64,000 bases of DNA from positions 2,146,289-2,210,288 of the forward strand of contig NW_021167086.1 of the NCBI RefSeq assembly GCF_003711515.1. Direction: 5' to 3'. The notes beneath the pieces were generated by a model. That model was given only the letters and a program-made list of their open reading frames with translations. It was not told where the DNA came from and did not search any database. Below, piece by piece: positions 1 through 11,429 of the stretch. Source of the DNA: Sodiomyces alkalinus F11 (taxonomy: Eukaryota > Ascomycota > Sordariomycetes > Glomerellales > Plectosphaerellaceae). Each line of letters begins with the position of its first letter. Within the stretch, counting starts at the first letter, position 1. The position numbers and the translations under genes were made by a program.

Positions 1-3000
1 AGACTATATTATACCTTTCCTACTCTTAGACCTTCGCGATCTTAGCGTATTTAGGGGAATAACTATTAGTACCGTAGATATAGCCTACGATAATAGCTAC
101 TTTCTAATACTACTAGCTTTTAATACCTACGATAATACCTCTAGCTAGCTCCACGTTAAAAAGCACTTTATCGATACTAATAACATACTCGGCTATAAAA
201 TAGCGAATTCTAGGTCTAATTAGGGTATCCTCGTAGGTAGTTATTAGTCCTTTCACTATAATATTATTAATAAAGGGTCTATAGTACTAGGGAATAAAGT
301 CGTAAAGGATACGGGGTATAATACGTATAAACTAGGCTACTAAGTTAGTAGCCCCTTAAGGAAGGGTATATATCCTAAGAAGTCTAATAATAGTCGTAAA
401 GGTAGTTAGATCTTAAGACTCCTTATTAAGGATAACCTAATCGTAGCCGGAGAAATGGTCTAAGAGGGATATAAGCTTACATATAGCGAAATCCTCGGAG
501 AACCTATTAGCCTTAGGCGGTATAAAGGTATCTTAAAGGGTTACTACGTTAATCTTAGTAGCCCAGTTAATAAACCGGATATTACCGTCCTTCTTCTTAA
601 CTAGGAATTAGGGGTTATAGTAGGCTATATAGCTCTCCTCGATTATACCTTTCTTAAGGCGGTCCTTTATTATCTATATAACTATAGACTCTAAAGCCTT
701 ATGGATAAGAATCCCCTTTACCTACCACGCCTTATAAGAAACCGCCCGAATCTTCTATAAAGGGGCTATTTATTCGTTAAGGCGGCCGTACTTAGTCTAA
801 TTCTATATAATAGCTACCTCTTAGTTTAGGAGAATCTTTATTAGAAGCTCCTTTTCTTCAGGGATTAAGTGGTTAAGGGTCTCCAGAATAGCGTTAAGTC
901 TTTCGGGTATAAGGCGCGAATAGGGTATAATTTTAAAAAACTTCGGTATAATTAGACTAATAAACCGCTTATTTTCTAATTCCTAGTCTTCCTCTTTAAT
1001 TTCTACGAGGATATTCTTCTTTTAGTAGGGGTCTTTATTAGAGATACTTCTATTAAACGGAATATTATTAAGAGGGTAAACCTTAAGAGCCTTAGGCTTC
1101 TATATTATAAAGACGCCTTCGGGATTAGGGGGATAGTACGCTTTTTTAACGAGATCTTAGGACTTCCTCCTCTTAGGCTACTATAGCGTCTTTATCGTAA
1201 CCGCGGCTATACTAGTAATACTATCCTCCTCTTTCTTTAAAACCTCGAGCGCTCTTATCTAGGAATTATCCTATATTATCCGGTCCTTCTGAAAATATAG
1301 TACTAAAAGGCTATTAGGGTAATTAGGCTAATAGTAATATAGAAAAGTCTAAAAAGATAAGTGGTTAGTATAAATTAGTTATTATTATATAGTCGTAGTT
1401 ATTATATAAGGAGCCTCTATAATATACTTCTTATATCCTCGGGCCTAATTTCGTGGTATCGCCCTTAAGGCTATATAAATTCTCTGCGTTAAGGGCTTTA
1501 CCTCCTCTGTAAATAGGAAGGCGACTAAAGCAGTAGCGTCCTTATTATCTAAATAAAAGAAAATATCGTCGTCGCTCTTCTTCTCCTCCTTCTCCTTCTC
1601 CTCTTCCTTCGCCCCCTAATCGGGTAAACCGCTAGTCCTATTATTACTCGATATTAAGATATTAAGGTAGCGGCCCCGGACTAACTATAAAGGACGCCGT
1701 CCTCCCCCTACTACCCGATACTTAGATCTAGTATATCCTCCTCTTCTCGCCGCTTTTATTTTTCTTTATACTTAGGCTAGCTTTACCTATAAGGGTAGTC
1801 GTTGACTTATTCTCTGCTAGTAACTAGGATAATACTATAGGTATCCCTGTAAGCGAAGTCTATATCGATCTATCTATCCCTATAGGTAAAAGAGGCGTAA
1901 CTATCGAGTAAAAGTAATAGGCTAAGTAGTATTCTAGGCTCTATCCCCTCGATTACTATAAAATAAACCTTTCTATACTAGTCCCTAATCTAGAGGTGCT
2001 TTTCTAGATAGCCTATATAGTTTACCCTATCTATATCGTTAATCCCCTTAATTATAATATTACTTTTCTCGATACGGCTCCGTAATCCTAGCTTTTCTAC
2101 GAGGTTAAGCCGGATAGTATTAAAGACGGCTCCTATATTAATAACTACGTAAAACCGATTCTCTATAGGGCAGGACTTAGCTATTCGCCTAGTTATGCTA
2201 ACCCATAGAGTTATATACTTCGTATAAACCGTATGGGGCTTTAGTTTATTAATTATTAGGGCGGGCGTGATAAATAGGGCACCGTTAGGCGTAGGGGCTA
2301 CGGTTATAGTATTCGTAAACTATATAGGGGGTTTAGGTCTAAGGGGTAAGGGGTCGGTAAAAAAGGCCTCTTTAAGGGTTAAGCGGATAACTTTACGAGG
2401 CTTTACCTAGCTACCGATTAATTTTAGCAGCTCCTTATAGTCCGTAAGGATAGCCTTATTAGTGGAGAGGAGGTAAACTATAGGAACCTTAACCTCTATT
2501 TTTAAAAGGTACTTTAGGCTTTTCTCGCGGACTTTCTACACGATAGCCTCCTAGTTAAATAAATTAAGGGTATCTTTTTAAGCCAAGGCTCGCGAGGCAG
2601 GCCGGGTAGTAGTGATTAAAACGGTGGGCCTAGATATAGGGGCTATTAAATTAGGGGTTAGGCCGTCGTCTATATCGGTATTATTAACTATTTCTATAAC
2701 CCTCTAGGAGCTTTCCGGAGTCGATAGGGTATATTAAATAGCCTAATTAAGGGAACTAGCTACTTTTAGCATAGGTTTACTAATTCTACCGCTCTTAGTA
2801 ATACGAAGAGGGTCCTAGGGGTCGGTTCGGGTGAGTCGAGATATAGACTCCGCGTATATTCTAGTCGTAATAAATTTAATAGACCCCGTGACCTTAGTAA
2901 CTCTTAAGGCTTAAATAGCTTAGTTAATCTAACTACTCTAACCGGCTTACTACTTCTATGCCTGCTTAACTATATACTTAATTATAAGCCTATTAGTCTC

Positions 3001-5080
3001 TTTAGTCTTATAAGGAAGGGTGGCAGGCTAAAAGGTCTTAATATAAAGGTTTACGAGTTCCTTAAAGCGGCTATAAAGCTTAGTGGCTAGCTAATATAGT
3101 ATAAGGTATCGGTATAGCTAATACTCGTTAACTTGTAGCTCGCTCTCTAGGCAGGCTACCCAGGTACTAATCTAATCTATAACTAAATACTCAGGGAACT
3201 ACTACTTAACTAGGTTATAGGCATTATCTTGAATTAGGATAGGGTAGTAATCTCTCCGGTGCCCTTCTTAACTGTAGTAGTAGTAGCGAGCTAGTAAGGG
3301 CTAGCAGTTATTCTAAGCACCTCTCTACTATCCTAGGCAGTTATTGTATTACTAGATTAGGCAGTAATCGTTATATCGGTTATTATATCTAAGGCGGGGT
3401 CCTCCGTAATATATCTCCTTGGTATACTAGGCGTTATTAGGCTAGTAAGCGGCACTATTAGCCTAATTAGGGGCGGTAAAGTGTATTAAAGTAGTAGTTA
3501 TAGGCTAAGGGGCGTGCTTAAGGACGGTATAAAAGGCGTTCTTTAGATTAGACTTTAAAGTAAGGAGGGCTTAGACTTTTCCCGTGCTTATCTTCTTAGA
3601 TAGAGCGAGCACTTAGGTAATAATACTCCTAACCCTTTTAGCTCTATTATAAATAAGGGAAATAGTAAACTTCTCGAGGAGGTCGGCGAGCTTATCTATA
3701 TCCGATTAAGAGGCTATAGACTCCTAGACTATAATAGGCCGCCTTAAGATAATAGGTTAGAAAGTAGCACTATTAGACTAATTAGACTTAGCTATGCCTC
3801 GTATAGCGTCCTTATCTATAGCCTTACCCTCCGCTTTTTAGATATCCGTAGTCTACTCGCGTAGTAGTTCCGAAAGTAGCCTATAGCTCTTAACTATCTT
3901 TCTTAAGTTGGTGCCTCGAATCTTAAGCTTATTAGCGATAAATATATAGATATCCTTATATAGAATAGTAAGGACGATACTATAAAGCTCGGAGTCCTTA
4001 ATAATAATACCTTAAACCCGCTTAGCCTTAGCCCTCTAGATAGTGATTTATTATAATAAGTCCCTAACCTAATAATTACTATTAATCTTATACGTCGTAT
4101 ATTTCACCCGAAGCTAATAAACCTCGTAAAAGAAGTTAAGTTAATAGTTAGGATCTAGATAAGAGTACTCTTTAATAAGCTTCTTAACTAGATTAAACTA
4201 ACTACCTTTATCGGCTTAAACCTCTCTAACTAGGCGTTCGATAGCGGGACGAATAGCCGTATCCGTGTATAGGTTAATATAGGTAATCTTATCGACTTTA
4301 CTAAGGCGGTTAAGCTTAGTATAGTTATCGTATTAGTAAAAGAACGTGGAGAGGGACTTATTACTAAAACGGGGAGCTCTGGTAATAAGGGGATTTAGGG
4401 GTACTCTTAATATAGTAGTGGTAGAGGTAGGGCTTTAACGACCTCGGGGATACTACTCTCTCGGTTACGGCTTATCAGGGCTTATAGTAGCTTTATTAGG
4501 TCTTTAGTGGTAGTAGGGGGCTACTAACGCTTAGTAGCGGCGGTAGTAGGAGTATTCGAAGCGGGCTAGGTAGTAGTAGTAGTCGATTTATAGGCAGGGG
4601 CAGATCTAAAGGCTAATCTAGGGGTAGAAATAAGGGCAGTATTAGGGGTAGTTATTAAAATAGTAGTAATCGGAGCCGCGGTAGATATAGTAGTCGGCCT
4701 AGGAGCGGGCGGAGGTAAGGTTATAGCCCCGATATCGTGGTTCCCCTAATTAGGGGTAGTAGAAGTAGCGGGCGTGAGAATAGGGGGAATAGCCGGTAAG
4801 GGACCTTCGTTATCGGAGTCGCTAATAACGATAACGGGGTTAGGCTCGCGGTGCTAAATCTAAGTATCTATAATATTTTAGGTATAAGTATAAGGGGGTA
4901 GGCGAATAATAATAATAGGGCTAGGGCGTTTAGGGAAAGGTTCTTTAAACTAATCGTCTAGTAAGAAGATCCTATAGGTATTCTAAATACTAGCTAGATT
5001 ATTATATATATTATCTTATCTTAATAAGAGTAATAAGGTCTTTAATAAGAGGGTAGTCTTAGGTTTTACTCCGTGATATT
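1..5080 (-). pseudogene. Gypsy-1: RIP-destroyed LTR-retrotransposon gag-pol (partial)
   Basis: Read on the minus strand, from about 4960 down to base 1, one frame is interrupted almost only by TAA/TAG, as expected from mutated Gln and Trp codons. In order it shows a Pro/Thr-rich gag start, a gag with a zinc knuckle near 3240-3290 (tyrosines replace the cysteines, followed by QEGH), a retropepsin around 2115-2155 reading VVINIGAVFN where the family has DTGA, and a reverse transcriptase from about 650 to the edge (KKKDGNIRFIN, then PFINNI at 260-275 where the catalytic DD is expected, then SPKYAKIAKV). The order gag-PR-RT identifies the Ty3/Gypsy family. RNase H and integrase would lie beyond base 1. 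The copy is non-coding; no LTR is recognised at its right end. Confidence 0.85.
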
Positions 5081-6289
5081 TATCTTCGGGGTTAATCTTT
5101 TCTAACTTACCTTAAAGGAAAAGGCCCTATACGATTAGGAGATTACTTATTAGTAAAGGGGTTATACTCACGGATATTAATATTAGTAATATTATACGCT
5201 AAGTCTTACGAAAAAGTATTATACCTTACTTATAGGGTCCGTAAAGGTCTTATCTATTAGACTATCGGGTCCTTATATAGGGTCTTATTATTTCGCTTCT
5301 ACGCTTAGTATTAGTATTTTCTTTAGGTTATTAAGGTTTAGTTAGCCTAATCCGGGTAAGCTACTCTTAGCGGTCTTATCTTTTCTTCGTTATCGTGCAA
5401 GAGTCTATTTTAATTAGTAATAAGGGTTATAAACCCCTTATCGAGTCTATTCTAGATCCGGAATCTAACTCTATCGCGATCTAATCGGTTTCTTCTATTC
5501 CTATAGTTACTACCTTCGCGGCGGCGGGTCTTATAATTAAAAATACTAACGGTGCTTTCTATCTTACCTATATAGTCGTTTCTTTTTCTAAATCTATTAG
5601 GGTAAATCTCCCCTCGGTCTTAAAGCCTTAAATCCTTCCTCGGTTATTATCTTTATATCCTTTAGCGGTCGTTAATTAATAGTCTGTTTAGGAGGGCCGG
5701 AACCTCCCTTAAGCGCCTCTATTACTCTAATCAGGGTCAGAACACTTTAGGGACACCGAATAAATCCGCCTCCGAGTACTATATTATAACTAGATAAAGA
5801 CGTAGTAGCACTAGATCGTTAAGATAAAGGTCAGATAAAGAGGGTAGTCTAGCAAAACCACGATATATAACCAAAATATAACTAACACCGCTATAACCTT
5901 TAGCGAAGAAGTAAATCGGTAATCACTATTATAATTAGGGTAACGTAAGTTAAACTAGAAAGATACCTTAAACGTAGAATAAGTAATTATAAAAGAGGAT
6001 AATAATTAAATAATAGTCCCTTAATAGGGATATCCTGAGCCTATACTTTATATATATTTAGGCAGTGGATCCGGCAGCCTTAAAAAGGGGGGTTATATAA
6101 CCGTCTACCGAAACCGCTCTCATGCCGTATCTACGCGATTATACTATAACGCTACTATAACCTATAAGGTAGCGATCCTCTATAGTGGTTCCTTAGTATT
6201 AAGGTTATTCGCGACCGCGTTACCCGTAAAATCTAGTTATCGTAACGCGATTATATAGCTAAGTTAGAATGCCTATTAAAGCTAAATAG
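5081..6289. other. Unassigned repeat-derived DNA between Gypsy-1 and Copia-2
   Basis: No gene is visible. The stretch is RIP-mutated, although 5640-5900 keeps scattered CpA/TpG. A segment near 5925-5990 resembles, in reverse complement, the sequence near 52960-53000, so both are probably pieces of one repeat family. A TATA-like tract (6048-6060) might belong to an LTR, but no paired LTR could be placed. Confidence 0.5.
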
Positions 6290-7085
6290 TAAGTATAGCA
6301 GTAATTATTACCTAATATACCTAATTAAAATCGCAGAACTACTATCCTATTTAGGGACCTTAACTAATATTAAAAGCTATTAACGGAAGATAGGATCTAT
6401 ACTATATATAGTAGTGATATCGCGGCCTGATATCACGTTTATAGTATCTAGACTATACCGGTTTAACGTTAATCCAGGGCCTATATACTATAAGGCCGCC
6501 GACTATCTAATCCTTTATCTAATTAATAGGTAATCGTTTATATTAGAACTAGGGGGTAGCGATACTATCGAAATCTACACTAACGCCTCGTTTACCGATA
6601 ATACCCTTAATCGAAAGAGTAGCTAAGCGTACGTGATACGTTTATTTAGCGGTATAATAGCGTGGCGCGTTAATAAGCAGGATACGGTCACGATATCAAT
6701 AACGGAAGCAGAGCTATTGGCGTTAGTATAAGGTATAAAAGAGGGTATCTTTATATAACGCCTATTACTTAGTATAGGAGTAGAACTTAACGATCCGGAA
6801 TTAAGGATCTTATACGATAATAATTAGACGATTCGATTAGTGAATTAAGAGAATAGCACGTTAATAACGCGCCTCCGCTATATCGATATCCACGGCCACT
6901 AGGTGCGTTAAGTAAAGGAATAAGGGTAAATACTCGTAACGTACGTTATAAGCGCGGAAATAGTAGTAGACCAGCTAATAATATACGGCGAGAAATTTAA
7001 GATATTTAGGTCCTAGGTAGGCGTGATAGATATACGGGAACGGTTATACCAGAAATAGCTAGAGGAAGTCCGGATAGAATATTTA
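6290..7085 (+). pseudogene. Copia-2: 3' end of pol (RT C-terminus and RNase H), RIP-mutated
   Basis: The plus strand encodes, through TAA/TAG stops, the characteristic end of a fungal Ty1/Copia polyprotein. It reads RKIGSILYIVVISRPDI, then FTDNTLNRKSS, then IAWRVNKQDTVTISITEAELLAL and a final ISAEIVVDQL block. These are the conserved 'second-strand' RT residues and the Copia RNase H with its TEAE motif. The 5' three quarters of the element are missing. It is the closest repeat to the B55 gene, about 0.9 kb beyond that gene's stop codon. It is not a functional gene. Confidence 0.85.
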
Positions 7086-7330
7086 AAGGACCTAGAGGAT
7101 AAATTTAAGGGCGGCTATAGCGAATAGATTATATAGCTAGATTATCTGCCGATTTCGAATAAGTTTAATCGCCTAACTAATATTTAGGGCGATTAGGGGG
7201 TATATCGAATAGACTATAGTCTTTTCGGTTCCGTAATAGGCCGGATTACTAAGAGTTTATTCCGGGTAAACGCTTATAGAATCTGCACTATATAAAATAC
7301 GGTAGTAGCGTTTACCTAACGGTCTGACAC
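7086..7330 (+). repeat. Possible 3' end/LTR remnant of Copia-2
   Basis: A purine tract ending in GGGGG (7195-7199) is followed by TATATCGAAT, which could be a polypurine tract and a mutated TG-start of an LTR. The RIP signature ends near 7318-7331, where CpA/TpG-containing sequence starts. With no second LTR to compare, the boundary is inferred only. Confidence 0.35.
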
Positions 7331-7965
7331 AGTTATAATTATACACAATTACCTTAATTAATTTTGACCTATTTTATGACGATTTTAACGACGCTTTATC
7401 TGACAGGCAATGGCCCGTTACGTAATCGAAAAGACTATGGTCTGTTCGACAAACTCTGCGGACCAAGTTGGTCCCTGTTCTAATTTCCCTATCACGGGAT
7501 ACGCCCCAGTACGTATTTAGGTAGACACGATGGCGGGTACTGAGTTGTTTACAAGCAACTGGATCTCTTTATAATCCCCATCTGGCTATGCCTGCCACCG
7601 ATCCACAGTCAATCTAACCAGCTCAAAGCTGAGCCTGGCCCTGTTGAATTACTCCTCGGCGAAGATTATCCAAACCTTTCACCAGAGAAACATCACTTTT
7701 CACCACAGGCATTTTGGCTTTGCTTGGCCGCTGTGTCCTCTCGCGTCATGCCGACCTGTTCAACTTATGACTCGGGGTCGGTTCGCCCTGATGCTATCGT
7801 TTTCATGCCAGGGGCTCCGGGTTGTTGGTGCGCTCAATGAATCTGGCTGCAAAAGAAGGTATGCAACATGTACGTGTCTTTTACGCTCACGCAAAGGTTC
7901 CCCTCCCTCCCGCCGAGTCAACTGTTAGGCGGACTGCCAGAGTTACTTTGGTCGTTTAAGTAAGG
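7331..7965 (-). other. 3' flank of the B55 gene (unmutated island, left part)
   Basis: This DNA has normal CpA/TpG content and lies directly downstream of the B55 stop codon on the minus strand. It probably holds the 3' UTR and polyadenylation region. The plus-strand open frame at 7644-7928 has no recognisable domain and is treated as chance. Confidence 0.55.
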
Positions 7966-9808
7966 CTACAGCGCGGAAAAGACAAATAACTAATCGGGAA
8001 CACTCGTTAGCGTGAACAGGGTAGAGAAAAAGGAAGAGGGGTACCCATTCAGGAGGCGGGTTTCGACTCACGTTGTTTGTGGCCGCAATTGCGATGCTGT
8101 CTTCAAATGGATGCCAGCTCATGTGCAGAATCTTCTTGTTGAAGTCAATTTGGTCGGCGTCGGTTTCTTTACGCATCCGCTGGCCCTGTCCTCCAGCAGG
8201 ACTACCAGCGCGTGAACCGCCCTTCTTGCCGTTGGTAGATGTCGGGCTCGTCGATGTGTTGATGGGCGTGGGAACTCCCACCTTCTTAGCCTTGAATGCC
8301 GATTTGTCTGCCTGCAAAACTACCTCAACTTCCTTCTCTGGATCCGATGGGTAGATCATGAAATTGTTGTTATAGCTCCCCGTCATAACGTTCTTGGCAT
8401 CTCCTGAAAAGACCACTTCGAACTTGTCGAAAATGCTGTCGTTTTCGTAGGTGTCACAAAGACGAGGCCGTAGATGCTCATGAATGGGGATCGTCTTAAT
8501 GGGTTGCCGCTCCATGTTGATATCCCAAATCTTAACTGTCAAATAATCGCGTGAAAGAATGTATCTGCCATCGAAGGAAAACCGAACATCCGAGATAGAA
8601 GAGATGATCTCGGAGAAAAAGGACCTCGACGACGGGTCCTCTTCTTGCTCAAATACTGCGAGAAGCATTAGATATGGCCTGAACAGCGAGGATGAGAGGG
8701 CAAAAAAGTAAACAAAAGAAAAGAAGAAAAAAAAAGGGGGGGGGGGGGCGACCGTCGACATACGCTTCGCGTGCTGATCACAGAGGGCGCTCTCTCGCAT
8801 ATCCGCCAGCTTAATTGTGCCCTTGGAGCTTGCGTACATGAACCAGTTGCAACTCTGCGGGTGGAACTCGGCGGCGGTGATCACCTCAGTGAGCTCCTCC
8901 ATGTTCGCAGGTTTGATGTCCACTATGTTGAAGCTTTGGTCTTGGATGTTCAGATTCCAGAGATTGATCCGGAGATCATCGCTGCTAATGAAGGTTTCTC
9001 CGTCGCTGTTCACCGATATGCTGTTGATATGGTAGGCGTGGGCATTCGCGTAGGTGCGGCGTGGCACAGCGGCGACTACTGTGTCGTGGTGGGTGAGGCG
9101 GGGTAATTTGAGATCGCTCGCATTTCGGAACTGGGACGGGGGAAGTGGTCTCGGAGCACCACCGCCACCCGCTAGACCGCCAGGGGTGAGGTCATTGGAC
9201 AGGTTATTCTCAGCAACCACCTTGAGGGACTTCTCGAACACTTTCCAAAGCTTAATCGTTTTGTCGTTGGTCGACAGGAGATAATGAGATGCGTTCTGTC
9301 TCCGACACCACTTGATCTTGTTGATCTTCTCTTCGATCTCCAACGACTTGAGGTAGTCGAACTCTGGCTCATGCGACTGGAACTCGGTGTGGAACTTGTA
9401 CTCGCACGTTTTCTTCTGCATTCGACAATCAGATATCTGGCCCCATCAGAGCAGTCCAACACTCAACGTACCGTTTCATTTCTCTCGAAAAGCACGACGC
9501 GACCTCCTTTGTCTCCTGTCGCGAGGTAGTTCCCAGTATGATCGAACTCAACCGTGGAGATTATATCGGCTAAATAAAGCTTGTTAATCCGCGAATCAAG
9601 GATAATGGTGAAATAGAGAGACCTCACGAACCCTCTGTAATGTCCTCCACGTCACCTTTGTCGCCAAAGCACCTGGTGGCTTTCGTCAGAAACGGGTCAA
9701 AATGAACCTTGTGCTGTTGGCCTTGCAACGCAGCGCAGTCCAAAGGGAAGGGGAAAGAGCCTACTGAGTGAACTTCCATGTCGGAGAGTTCGTGTCAGTG
9801 TCTACCAT
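7966..9808 (-). CDS. Protein phosphatase 2A regulatory subunit B, PR55/B55 type (six exons)
   Basis: B55 is the substrate-selecting beta-propeller subunit of the PP2A holoenzyme, acting in mitotic exit, septation and growth control (orthologues: yeast CDC55, Neurospora rgb-1). I assembled six minus-strand exons: 9808-9765, 9672-9632, 9569-9472, 9415-8764, 8655-8072 and 7989-7966. All introns (92, 62, 56, 108 and 82 bp) are GT..AG and the phases join cleanly, giving 480 residues, a normal length. The product starts [18 protein letters not shown] and ends LFVFSAL. Both family signatures are intact: [15 protein letters not shown] (about 79-93) and [11 protein letters not shown] (about 185-195). 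WD-repeat blades follow (RINLWN, VKIWDI), and a Gly/Ser/Thr-rich loop precedes [27 protein letters not shown]. The Gly/Pro-rich insert at about 139-161 is typical of filamentous fungi. I see no stop, frameshift or RIP damage. It is the only intact gene in the window. Confidence 0.96.
8656..8763 (-). other. B55 intron 4: in-frame, stop-free, homopolymer-rich
   Basis: On the minus strand the intron runs from GTATGT to CGCAG, with a CTAATG branch-like site 17 bases or fewer before the acceptor. It is 108 bp (36 codons) and has no stop in the flanking frame, so an unspliced message would stay open. A plus-strand A9 (8727-8735) and G13 (8736-8748) form a minus-strand C13-T9 polypyrimidine tract. 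Family alignment by eye (QHAK-LFEQEED) shows it must be removed to give a normal propeller. Confidence 0.88.
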
Positions 9809-10830
9809 ATTTGCGATTTGCCCAAATGCAAAGCTTCGTATAGGTATTCGGGTAGCACAGAAGGTCGGGCGTTGCGGTCAAAGGAATAAAGAAATATAAC
9901 CGTGTCTTGGAATGAGCAGCGCGATAAATCGGATTTACTGCTGGAACCAGGTTTACAGCATGCGGCAGTTTAGCTAGCGTAACTAGCAGTCTAAGCTGGG
10001 AGGCTTCTGGCAATCGGGGGTGGGAATCACAGACAACGGTGATATGTGTGCCTTCAGAAGCTGATAAACTACCACACGAATGCGAGGTTTGGTGGAATCA
10101 AAGGATGGGACGGGAGTTTTTCTAGACTCGTGACTATTTTCCTGTTAGCCAAGGCAGCCCCCAATATAAGTTGAAGAACGAAGGCAACTGAAGTGGCGCC
10201 AGTTGGACAGAGGGCTCTACAACGGGGCCATCATGATGAGGGAGGATGTTATGGCTGTGCCAATGAACGGGGCAAGTCTCGAAAATGCAATGGAGAAGAG
10301 GATATGTGCAACATCGTTGCGTATCTTCACCTTTTTCGGGTCGGGCTTCGCACTGTCGGGCTGTGCATTTGTTGTCGGCACCTTACCTGGGTTGTCAAGA
10401 AAGCGACGGACTTTCGCTTGGTAGAGGCTGTGGGAACCAGGTAAGAAAGAAAGACGAAACGGAGTGACGTTAGGTGCAAGTAAATGTGGGCGGCGATATA
10501 CATGCCTTACTAAAAAGGTACCGTACTTCGTACGAAATACGTACCAGGCAATGGGAGGGCAGGCAACCACGAATAAGTAGTCATACTTAGGTACTTCGTC
10601 GGTAGTTATTCCCTATGAGGCGATGGCCTCTGTTCCATAAGGTATGTAGTTTAGCGCAACTTCAAAGACACAAGCCCAGTCCAGCCTCACCCCGCCATCG
10701 ATATTTCTCATATTCCCCGCATTAAACTCTGGCCAGGTTAGCACCTTGAAATAAACCCAGCCCCAAATGTTCTATATAGCCAAAACATTCTGTGCCGCAA
10801 GCGCTGAATATACTAAGTCAGACCACCCCA
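9809..10830 (-). promoter_or_regulatory. Upstream region of the B55 gene (5' UTR and promoter, inferred)
   Basis: About 1 kb of unmutated DNA precedes the B55 start codon on the minus strand and is followed by the RIP boundary. There is no recognisable protein. A 117-codon minus-strand frame at 10570-10217 has donor-like GTAAGG sequences but no domain, and may be 5' leader. An imperfect palindrome lies at 10517-10545. The promoter role is inferred from position only. Confidence 0.5.
10517..10545. repeat. Imperfect palindrome upstream of B55
   Basis: A 10-bp perfect palindrome TTCGTACGAA extends to 20 bp with one mismatched pair (10522-10541). It is flanked by GGTAC on the left and GTACC on the right. 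It could be a dimeric factor site or simply one of the GTAC-rich tracts common in fungal intergenic DNA. Confidence 0.5.
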
Positions 10831-11429
10831 ATCCGGCCACCCCCCTAATTTAGCCCACCTATTTTTCTCTAATCCAACCCACTACCTTAAATAAAAACGC
10901 GTTAATATATTAATATAATATTAAAAATCGCTTAATTAAAGGATATCTTCTATTTTACTATACTAAAATACACGGAAAGTGATATTTAACTTACTCTTCA
11001 CGATATTCGGTAGGGTATAAGTATTTAGCACGCTTTACGCGTTTAGGGTATACCTCGAACCACCCTTTATAACTGTTTTAACGGTAGCTAACCTAAGAAG
11101 ATCGCTTATCGGTATCTTTAACGGCTTATGCTTATTTAAGAATAATATTTTACTAATTAGGTATTAGTATAGACTATATTAGGGTTCGCGCCCTCTTACT
11201 TTTAGGTTAAGGGATTTTCCTAGAAAATCTTATATACTTAAAACGATATATATCTTCTAAGGAGGGGCTAGATAGCTAGCTTTTTAGCTAACAATGCCTC
11301 CTTAAAGACTATAAAAGGTAAACGAATTAAGAGCTATTATCTTAAGAGCGTTATAGCTAAAGTTTTATAGGAATTATTTAACCTATTTAAGTAACCGATA
11401 ATTAAGGCTATTCTACCGCGATTCTAATA
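10831..11429. other. RIP-mutated unidentified repeat
   Basis: The CpA/TpG depletion resumes here. Neither strand gives a protein I recognise. The DNA-transposon transposase motifs I looked for (pogo/Fot1, Tc1) were not found. It may be the 5' part of the LINE that follows, or an unrelated relic. Confidence 0.4.

Noticed and set aside
10217..10570. 117-codon open frame on the minus strand upstream of B55
   Set aside because: No recognisable domain, a composition like leader sequence, and overlapping plus-strand frames of similar length; kept as part of the upstream region.
10831..11429. Possible Fot1/pogo or Tc1-like DNA transposon
   Set aside because: No terminal inverted repeats, no TA duplication, and no DDE or helix-turn-helix motif was readable on either strand.
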